64,000 bases of DNA, taken from contig JADLSH010000091.1 in assembly GCA_016169945.1 (NCBI GenBank), forward strand, positions 124,001 to 188,000, read 5' to 3'. The position numbers were made by a program, and so were the translations under genes. Below the pieces are notes generated by a model, which had not been told where the DNA came from, did no database searches, and saw nothing but the letters and a program-made list of their open reading frames with translations. The DNA is from Trachythela sp. YZ-2020. Its lineage: Eukaryota; Cnidaria; Anthozoa; Malacalcyonacea; Clavulariidae. Below, piece by piece: positions 1-10,500 of the stretch. Position 1 is the stretch's first letter; each line of letters starts with the position of its first letter.

Positions 1-103
1 AAGGCGTGGTGCTATAAACGCAAACCAGCTATCCTATCTGGAAAAGTACAAGCCAACGAGACGACTTAAGGTGAAGGAACCAAATGGCTGCTGTGTGCAA
101 TGA
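1..103 (+). CDS. PTP4A: PTP4A/PRL tyrosine phosphatase, C-terminal end of last exon (partial)
   Basis: The frame starting at base 2 is open to a TGA at 101-103 and gives 33 residues. They begin [18 protein letters not shown], continue with a basic stretch (TRRLKVKEP) and end in CCVQ. This is the C-terminus of PRL (PTP4A) dual-specificity phosphatases: the conserved RRGA-(I/F)-N...QL.YLEKY block, a polybasic region, then a CaaX box. In this family the CaaX cysteine is farnesylated and, with the basic residues, anchors the enzyme to plasma membrane and endosomes. The catalytic P-loop lies upstream, outside the window. The gene converges with PSMF1. Family identity is very secure from the tail alone; which PRL paralogue cannot be told. 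Confidence 0.95.
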   Translation, partial: RRGAINANQLSYLEKYKPTRRLKVKEPNGCCVQ

Positions 104-1473
104 CTACATATTTTACATGAAACAGTATAGATAAATGTATTCAAATTTATCAAAAAGGCCTATTTTCTAAGATAAAATTATTTTTGACAAATAGCTGTAT
201 TTAGTAGCAGTGTGTAAAATTAATGAATTAGTCGATTTTAGTAATATTGGGTCTTGAAAGTCCTGTCAAACTAAGTATCTGAGGTATTATAAATTGATGG
301 TAGGATTGGTTTTTAGCCAGATGTATATGAATTAAGTTGAGGTATAAATTATGTACTTGAACAGAAATGATATTGTGTACACTAATTTAACAGATAACTG
401 AAGTAGTGTAGAAAACAGTGATTTATGGGATCGTGATTACATTATTTTTAACCTGGAGTTGCCACTGCTTATGCAAATAGTGTGGTTTATTTGTTTGCAT
501 AATTATGGTAAATAAAGCAATACATGTCCAAATTTGAAGTCCGTGTTTCCCTATAGCAAATGTTGCTGTGTGAGAAAGGGTTTGGCAAATTAATTACAAA
601 AAGAACCTTTTAATTTTAATATGTGTTGCATGTGTTTAAAAACTAGGCGACCAAACTTTATATTTAGAAAAGTTATAATAAAATGTATCTAAAAGTTGGT
701 TCATTTTATTTTTTTTAACATAAGATTTGTTTTGCTATTTTTTTAACCATATGCAACATTCATACAGGATTTATATGTGGTGGCAACTTCAAATAATTTG
801 TAATTTTCAAGAGGACAAAACTGTGTTATAGCTAGTACTGAAAGCACAACTTTATTATTAATTATTGAAGTACATTCATTTGTATGTATTGACTATTGGG
901 TACTGTTTGGTTTTCAAAGCCATGTTCCCCTAAATATATTGGTATATATGAAGAAAACCAACTGCAGTAAAAAACTAAATAAATTTTTACGGTATGCATG
1001 AACATTAGCCGAGTTTACACTACAAAGCCTAGGCCTGGTTACCTTTGTCTTCATTTGGCTTACGCTGATTGGCTGATTAGTTCGCCAATCCGTGAAGGCC
1101 TAGGCCTATAGTGTATACACGGCTTTACTTACCGAAACGTCTGAAACAGACGCTAGACAAAAAGTCTTTGTATAACAATAATCTGGAGAGCCTTGTCTCC
1201 TGTAAGTCCCACTGTTATCCATATTATCCAGTCTCGAAATTATTTTTGGTCAGCTGCAAAGGTGCAATTCTTGTAGAGCTTTGGCCGTTTTAGAAAATAC
1301 CCTCGCTCGGAACAAGGTATTAAACTGTTGTCCAAATATCAATGCTTGGTAATCTGTAACTAGAATAGTTTTAACTTATTGTATTTAAACTACAAACTGG
1401 TAATAATAAATTCTGCATAAAACATGAAAACATATGTTGTTGTTGTTTCTCTGCATACAATATTTGTTGTTGT
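104..1473. other. Convergent 3' flanks of PTP4A and PSMF1
   Basis: No coding exon is supported here. The left part should be the PTP4A 3'UTR (AATAAA at 511-516 is a candidate poly(A) signal) and the right part the PSMF1 3'UTR, read on the minus strand. About 1007-1127 is a small inverted-repeat element: the arms contain CCTAGGCCT and read back to back from GCCGAGTTTACACTA to its near complement. The 60-residue open frame at 1111-1293 starts inside that repeat and has no recognisable content. Confidence 0.5.
511..516 (+). promoter_or_regulatory. Candidate PTP4A poly(A) signal
   Basis: Canonical AATAAA about 400 bases after the PTP4A stop codon, in AT-rich sequence. Other A-rich candidates follow, so the choice is tentative. 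Confidence 0.4.
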
Positions 1474-1528
1474 TTACATAAACATGTCGTCTTCAAAGCC
1501 AGGAGGTCGCAAGTGATCTGGACCAGGT
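1474..1528 (-). CDS. PSMF1: PSMF1 exon 9 (terminal)
   Basis: Acceptor TTACAG then 55 bases to TAA at 1476-1474. Encodes GPDHLRPPGFEDDMFM, the conserved HbYX-like C-terminal region of PI31. The last intron is about 2.1 kb and holds MITEs and long C/G runs. Confidence 0.93.
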
Positions 1529-4500
1529 CTGTAACGAAAGTACGAATATTCTATTAGCACCCTTTGGACACTGTTCGCACGATCCGAAATTCCATTTGTC
1601 CGATTCTCTTCTCGACGTATGTGATTTACTGACAAGAGTCTATAGATGGTTTTTCACGTGACGTCATCAAAATTCTAAAATCTAAATCATAAATCCTATA
1701 AAGCTGGTCGTTATATATGTTTTGCAGATCATTGTTGTGAGTTTTTGTCGAAAAGTTTAGGTTGATACGACCATTCCTTCTAGAGTTATAGAGTTTTTAA
1801 TTTTGGCAATGCTGACGTCAGCGCATTTTCAAAGGTCGCGGAAAGCTATTTCTTTCACACAATTCGACGTCTTAGGCTTGGTTAAGCTTTAAATGTGATA
1901 TCTAAGTCATTTTGTGTATAAATCTAACCATTTTGATTAAAATTCGGCTTTCTTCGGGCCTTAGTATTTTGGCCGCCATGTTGGTGTACCAAAGTGGTAC
2001 ACCAACACAGGGATGGATCCAGCTTGATTTGATAGGGGGGGTGCTAAGCGGGCTTTGGTCATGAAGCAGGGCGTGGTCGGCGACAGAGGAAGGGTGAATC
2101 ACCACTGAGGACCCCCTACAGTGTCAAGGGGGTTATCTTGTCAGAAATTTTTTGAAAAATAAGATGGCCTAGATGGTCAAAAAGGCCCATCAATGGCCCA
2201 ATAAATGCCCTGATAAATGCCATATCAAATCCAAAATTTGGATTTGATATGGGAATTGGCACCCCTCCTGCACTCCCCTTAGGCTAGGGGGGGGGCGCAC
2301 CCCCCCCCCCCCCAGCAAATCCATCCCTGCACCAACATGACGTTCCCGTACTAATCACTAGTAATCAAGCAAACATTTGACATTTTAATTTCCCCACAGT
2401 TCAGCCACCAAGAAACGCTATCGCTCCCAAATTTTGGCTCTAGGTATATTTTTGCCTGCTCTATGCAAAACATAGAAAATATTACAGTAAAATAATAAGC
2501 TGGAAAAAAAGCCGTGACGTCAGTGAAAACGATCTATTGGTTCATACCTTGGCGGAAAGTGTTGTTGTTGCTGTATTGCGTGAAATCACATACGTCAGGA
2601 GGAGAATCGGACCGATCGCGGATATCCCTAGTAATAAGACTAGCTATATAGACTTGTAAAGCTAAAGTCTCCCACTATATCGCAACTTATGAAATGCATG
2701 AATAATCAATGGGGCACCCAATAAAATTTCAAAGATTAGCTCACTTGTACACACTTGTTTGCATATGAATTGAGTCATTTCACAAGTTATAGAGTCATTA
2801 CAATATTACTCATCAGTAGAATCATACTAGTATACTATTGCAAATGCTGTAATTTGATTGGCTACGCTACTCGCTATCTAATTGTCGATAGATAGCGAGT
2901 AGCGAAACAGCCATCTCCTCGGCGCGATTTTTAACGAATTTATTTCAATAAATTATGAAAAACGTTCTGAAATACTGTTTTCTTGCTGATTTCTACTATA
3001 ACAATTAGATTATTCGCTCTCGATTTCTATGAGATGATAGTTCATTCGGGCTTCGCACGACATCAACTATCACCACATAGAAATCTTGAGCTCATAATCT
3101 AATTGTTAATTAGTTCTGTCTGAGAGATTACAAAGAAACTACAATAAATGAAAAACAACAGGCTTTACATATGCAGGACCTAATTTTTTTGCATAAAGCC
3201 AGACAAAAACAGGGATAATGAGTTCTAATGTACTTTCATTGAGCTTCCTAACCTTGTATTCTACTGACTATGCTTGGAGCAAGTCTAAAGTCGGTTTTCC
3301 ACCAGGCGAATTCATTCGCGTGAAGCGACATTTTTCTTTGTCGGCATTGCGTATCACGTCAGCAAAAACGAAGACGCCAACAAAGGAAAAAGTAGATTCG
3401 TGCGAACAAATTCGCTTGGTCAAAAACGGGCTTAACTATTAATAGGCTCCGTAGCGCAATTTAACGAGGGAGGCTGTCCAATTTCCTCTAAGGTCAAAGC
3501 CACAAAACCTTGACTTCAAAGGAACACAACAGATCATTAGAATAATAATGGCGGTTGATTGCCATGTAGCATCCACTCAATAACATCCGTCAGAAAGAGA
3601 AAATATGAAAAGAAACTTACCCGCTAAATCTACCAGACCGAGGATTGCCGCCCATACCACCATCTGGGGGAACTGGGCCGAATGGATCGAATCTCGCTCC
3701 GGGAGGTACCGCTCCTCTGACAATAGAAAAGGAGAAGATTTTCTACATGTTTTCACAACGGTAGTGGATATGGGTCTATATCATCCTCGTACCCAGGTTG
3801 GGTCTATATGTCTAAACCTCGAGGAAATTAACTTTTATAATGACGCAACACCAAATGTATAACATTAGTAATAATATAGATGAAAAAATTACTCAATTCT
3901 GATTGGCTAGGAGCAGTGCAATTATTTTTTGAAATTGCACACTGTGCAATTACAGCAGTGCAAATTAACAAAACAAGATCAGAGCCTGGAAACGAGGCGA
4001 GAAAAATCAACATGGCGGCGGATATTAGCAATGTAAATTTTCACTTTTTGACGACTTTTTCTACACTTTCAATGGAAAATCGTATATGTGAATACAACAA
4101 TTTAAGTTCAAGGAGAACATAGACTGAAAAAGTTTGCTAACAAGCAACGAAAACAATGCTTAAACGGCGTAGGTGAGTGCACAAGTGTTATCAAAGCGTG
4201 TACTTTTTTCATGTATATTATTAATAAGGAATAGTATGGTTTCTCGTGAAATTTGGAAAAAAAAACACTCGTGAGTTTTCAAAGACGTTAAATTGATCGT
4301 CTTTGAAAAACTCACTCGTGCATGTTTTTTCCAAATTGCACTCGAAACCATACTATTACCTACATAACTCATATGCCTAGTTATACCTTGGTAGTCCTGG
4401 ATGGCCAAAATCGCCCTCAGGCCTCCTGTGGCGCTGATTAAATGGATCCATGAACATTCCACCAGCTCTGAGAAAACGAATAATAAATGTACAATTATAG

Positions 4501-7500
4501 ATTATAACTTTCGAACTGTTCGCCCGAGAGAACTTGATGTGCAGTTAGGGCCATTTCTTATCGGTACTCACCCTGGGTGTCCAGGCAAACGATCTGGATC
4601 GCCAAAACCGTACGGATCAATCATTAAAGGATCCCTTAAACAGACAAAAATAGTTTAATCGAGAGGTCCGAACATGAGTCAATGAATAATGTATTTGCTG
4701 TATTGGCTTTACAGGGTTCATGAATGCTGGTCTTGAAAAGTAGAATTCAGGAGATTTTAGGGAGCAAAATAACAATTTTGAAGAAGTATTTAGGGTGTTT
4801 TTCTTTCAAGAAATAGCAAGAAAACGAACTTCCGAAAAATATATATGTTCTCACATAATTTAGAGTAATTCACTGACAAAAATTCAATAAAGGACAATTT
4901 CAATTGCGGATATTTTTGTAACTAAGAATGTTATTTTATTTCTTCAATAATAAATAAATATCTTTCAATGTCAGTTAAAATGTATTCACTATATCACTTT
5001 GTCTTTGCTCTTCTGCTGTAAATATATATAATTAATATTTGTTTCTATATGTAAGCTGACTACCTGCCTCGATTAGTAAAACTATTAGCAGGTAGTGAAA
5101 ATTGTCAATATTGTAAATTCTATTTAATAAATTTGCATTTGCATTTGCATTTATATTTGTATTTGTATTTGTATTTGTAAATTTGTATTTGTATCATCCT
5201 TATGATTAACAATTATTGAATGCGATTGTGCATTAATTCAATTAAAGTTCATCTTCCGCGTACTAAAATATAGTTAAAGCAGCTAATATTCATAGTACTG
5301 AACAGGTGCTGTACAATAACACTGAAACAAAGTGCTGTACGTCAAAATATCAAGTTTTAAATACTTTTAACCAAAAATGTGTAATAGCGAACTATCGTTT
5401 CTAATATCATTTTGTGAAGAAATACTAACCGCCCGCCGCGTGATCTTTGAGGAAATCGTGGTGGAATTCTTAGAGGATCGTCAGGATAAACAACAGGTCT
5501 TGAGGTAGAGCTAAATATATTTACAAACGAATATATAATCACGCTTAGTTACTCAGGTTGTGCACTTTCATACAGGTATATAGAGTAACATTCATAAAGG
5601 TGCACCATTCATATTCCGCAATTAGAAAAAAAAACGGTTCTGAAAATTTTACACATTTGATATGTTGGTTTAGTTTGGGTGCTAGACTTCCTCTAGAGAA
5701 TTTTGAAATGTGGAGTCTCTGAAATGGTATATCCTGCGTTCTAACAATTGTCTATGCTTGTGATTTTGAACATAATGATGAAAATGACATATAACAATTT
5801 ATCACAATAATAATTGATTTAACCATCAACTAATTTGCCAAATACAGTATCAGTTGTGCCATGATTTTGAGGTAAACTGCAATTGCATGATCTCCAATGG
5901 AAAATCGATGTCCAATGGGTTCGCTCACATCAAACCCATTGGACATTGATTTTCCATTGGAGATCAATTGCGGTTTACCGAAAAAATCATGGCATAACGG
6001 TTTTGTCCCATACATCAAATAGACTGATATTTGTTAGTCATGTTACTTACCGAACAAAGAATAATCATGTGTTTGTGCTTCGTAAACTGCTTTCAACTAC
6101 GGCATTGTTTATACATTTCGACGCCATTTTGAAAATAGTGAATTTTGCCAAATATTTTGAGAGAAAATTAATAAAAAAGCCAATAGTAATGTAATTAGCC
6201 AATGAAATTGCTTATCGCAGGTGAACATCAAAAGTAAACATCAAATCTAGCAGGTAAGCATCAATTCATTCCAGCAGTCCGTCGACCAATCAAAACAGTT
6301 CTTATATCTCATTTATGGGACAATACACATATAAACCCTGACCTGGTTGGTTCATTTCGAGCAGGCTGTGCTTCTGTTTTATTTTCCTTCTCTGCGTTCA
6401 GTTTACTTGTGATGTCTGATTTAAAGATCTGTTCAAGTTGTTCAAATTTCTTTACAACTCTAAACAAACATCACATAAATGTAAGATGTTAGACTGTAGT
6501 AACATTAAGTGATAATTTATTAATGATAATGCGCAATTTATTACCAATTTTATTACTAATTTATTACCAATGATGCGCAAAACGCAAGCCAAAAGCGCAC
6601 TCGTGTGTTTACTCTTGTATTATTTATCTACAACGAGTCAATAACAAAGTGGCTAAGTACGTTTTATTAAGCAAATTATACACAGATGGTGTTTGCGGAT
6701 GGAATATTCGAACGAAAATTTATATAATATCGAATATTCCATCCACAAACACCATCAACTATATTATTTCCATCGAAGGAGATGCCGAGAAAAATTAGTA
6801 TTTACCCATATACAATATACTGGCATCCCTCCCATATATATACCGAACTTGCGGTTAATGTTCAGCAACTGGACTCTGTAGCTCAGTTGGTTCAAGCGCT
6901 GCATCAGAATCGCAGGGCCGCAGGTTCGATTCCTGCCAGAGGACCTAAGGTTGCATTTTTCGCAACTGCTCCTGACTAGGTCTCAAAATTGATATAAATT
7001 TGTCAACTATTATCAGTGTTGTAGAAGTTACTTTTTTTTTGTAACTAGTTACAGTTACAGTTACTCTTCCAGAAATGTAACTAGTTACAGTTACAAGTTA
7101 CAATAATTAAAAAGTAACTAGTTACAGTTACAAAGTTACTTTTCAAAATTTGTAACTAGTTACTTTTAGTACAAAGTTACTTTTATTTCGTCATAGAATG
7201 AACTGGAGTGTCAGCGTACGCAGCAGTATAAAATACCCAAATGTTGTCGAGTCTCTCGCAAAGGCCTTTGCTCGAAACTTCAATGTTTTATCCTACCGTA
7301 ACATGCTTGCGAGAGACTCAACAAAATATGGTTATAAAGTAATATATATATACATGTCATATAAAGTTCCCATAACAACTATATAGCAAGTAAGTTAGGT
7401 AAAACCGTTGTTTAATTTAACAAGAATAGAGTTTTCAAAGTTATTGTCAGTCATCGAGGAACGATGTGGTCTGAAAATTAATCCTGCACAGCTGAACAGC

Positions 7501-10500
7501 CTTTCACATGCTGCACTTGCAGGGACAGGTGTGTTCAGTTCAATGAACAACTGACGAAGTTTCGGCCACCTTGTATATGCAGAAACTTCATCACTGGGGC
7601 TTCCGAGGAACAACTGCAGCTCATCTGCAGATGCACTTGTCGACTTTCGAGTAAAGAAAAAATCGCCCTCATCTTCCTCAACAGAAGAAATTGAGGTTTC
7701 AGCTTTTCAACGAATTTCGGAGTTAAAATGATCGGAATGTTTGAGAAAATTGAAAAAGTAACGGCGCTCTCAACGGCATTTGTAACTCGTTACAGGTACT
7801 TTTTATCTCCAATTTTTGTAACTAGTTACAGTTACAGTTACTTTACTAAAAAAGTAACTAGTTACAGTTACAGTTACTTAAAAAAGTAACGATTACAAGT
7901 AACTAGTTACTTGTAACGAAGTTACTCACAGCACTGACTATTATTCCCATCGAACGAGATGCCGAGAAAAATCTTTGCTGTTTACACCACTTTAACAAAA
8001 GACACTGGCAGATAGTATTGTTAACCCATTAACTGGCAGTACCCTAGCTGCAAGCTAATGGGTTAACTTATTGTATGTGCGGTGCCAGTGTGGGTAGAGT
8101 GTAGCAAATATTCGGCGGTTGACTGTTGTGTAATACTACCTGAAAAATAAAATAAGAACTTCGACGTTTCGAGCGAAGGCCCTTCGCTCGAAACGTCGAA
8201 GTTCTTATTGTATTTTTCAGGTAGTTTTACACAACAGTCAACCGCCGAATAACTTACTGTACATTGCAAGAATCAAACCAGCCACCATGACTAGTACACT
8301 CAACTTACTGTGGATAGTCATAGAGGTTCCGTAAGAGTTGCTCGTTGTCTGCAGTAACATAATCAGTTGTGTCAATGGTCAGATCATAACTTGCTTCCTT
8401 TTCTATATCCTGATAATAGATAGTTACCATAATTTACAATGCTCCAAATCAATCAAAAAAGGGGCAAATCACTCCTAAAAAGTGTACGAGATTAAAAAAT
8501 CATGTGATTTTTTTTATTTTTGTTATTTGTCTATTTTTTGTGATTATTTTTGTGTGATTTTTTATTTTTTTGTGTGACTTTTTTGTGATTTTTCTGAAGG
8601 TGTACGAGATTTAAATCCGTGATTTGCCCCCCGGATCAAAATACCTGAAAATTCAAGGACTTCAACATGACTAGCTTTGCCTTCGCTTGACTGTTCTTGT
8701 TGAATATTTCAGGTAGTTTGAACCTAAATACCCGAAGCTTATTGTATACACGCTACCTACACTGGCACGTGCATTTCTGAAAAAAATGCTGAAACGTTTC
8801 TTGTGAACAACAACGTCAAGTAGTTTGCCAAGAATATAGAGTATTACCAGATGTAACTAACCAGTAGATGAATGGCAAGCCTAGTTTCCAGGCGTAAAAT
8901 TTTAAGCAGAAACTTTCTCTGATATGAACTTGGTTGTTTGTACTGTATAGCGTAAAAGTCTGGTGAGCCATTCCATCCTTGAGGTAAACCTTCAGTTGAA
9001 ATATTGCCGGCAGACTCAGAGACCTAAAAACAGATAAATATGAGGATATATCAGACATTATGAGGCATTTTCTTTAAAGCAGAAGAGTATGTAGTAAATG
9101 GCGATAAGGAGTGATAGACCAAAATATCATTAAATATTTATTTAAATATTGACTGGTTAGTTTTCAACCAACAAGCCAAGGCGAACTGTCCCAAAGCCCA
9201 CAGAATTACCCAAAGTCACCACCAATGAGAATGACTCACTGACAATAACATGCAAGTAGTAAAGCTCTGTTCAAATGAGGCTAATATCATCCAACATTGT
9301 TGGTCCAGACAATTTGCACAATGTTGGATGAAAATTTTAAACAAAGTCAAACCCAATCCAACATCTTCCAACATTAGCCAACAGCATAATGTTCAAACAA
9401 GGCTAATATGTTGCATCCAACAATGTTGGACCAAAATTGCTCGACTACTGTAGTTTGAAGGGGCCGACTAGTTTGAAGGGCCTCATCCACATGCATGTAT
9501 CCGGATTCGTTTGTATCTGCAAATATTTTGTTGAGGATTCAAAAAGTTACACGTCCACACCTTCATCCCACCTGCATTTTAGACCGTGATACAAATACTT
9601 TAGATAAGCACTCTGGCCCCAAGACACTTCACGCATGTCTGGATGCGCATGTGTCTGAGTATTGTACCACATGCGCTTGGTGAGGGCAAGAGTATGGTGT
9701 ATAAATACGAAGTCACTCGCATCTAGACTGCGTTACAAGCTGCACTGACGAGCCGTTGAACGGCGAAACATGCATGTCTGCAGATTTGACTATATATAAA
9801 TATATATATAAGATATATAAAAAGAAAAATAGGAAACATTATTTACAAATTAATTGTGTACATTGACTTTCACACAAACAATATTAAATTCAAGTTAGGA
9901 AAAGCGATTAGACTCTATAATGAGTCAGTTAGATTGGAAAGAAAGAGCTGGATTCCCATATAAAAACCATTGCAAACTAGACTGTCTTGATACATTAACC
10001 ATCTTACACCAAGTGTCCGTGCAGGAAAAGCAAGAAGAGTAATACGCGATGCAGAAAATTGGTCACAATCAAACAAGTAAATAATGTGCAAGTTCAGTCT
10101 CTTTTGCAAAGCCACAAGAGCAAGCTGGAGATGGTACACAATTCATCTTAAACAAATGATAATTAAGTGCACTATTACCTAGTCATAATCTAGTCTGAAG
10201 TACAGCAGCTTGGCGATTTCCAACAAAATAGAGTCTATTTGAATCTGGATTGTTGCGCCAAGCTAAAACATTTCTTTTGAAGGAGTCAGATTTGCCTAAC
10301 ATCACTAGGCAAATTGTCCCAAAGCTTGGTAGATGATACAATAAAATACTTTTTATAATGTTCAGTTCGTACATGATTTATTAGCGTGGGTGGATCTCAA
10401 ATCTCATTCAGTTTAGGTCATTGTTTTCAAAAAGTTCCGGTTACAGTGTGTCCACATGTGTCTGGATACATTGCATTTTCAAAAGTTTCCACTCTCAAAA

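Noticed and set aside
6871..6943. Functional tRNA gene
   Set aside because: Boxes A and B are good, but the anticodon arm is imperfect, position 33 is not T, and the same core recurs inside repeats at 41 and 52.8 kb.
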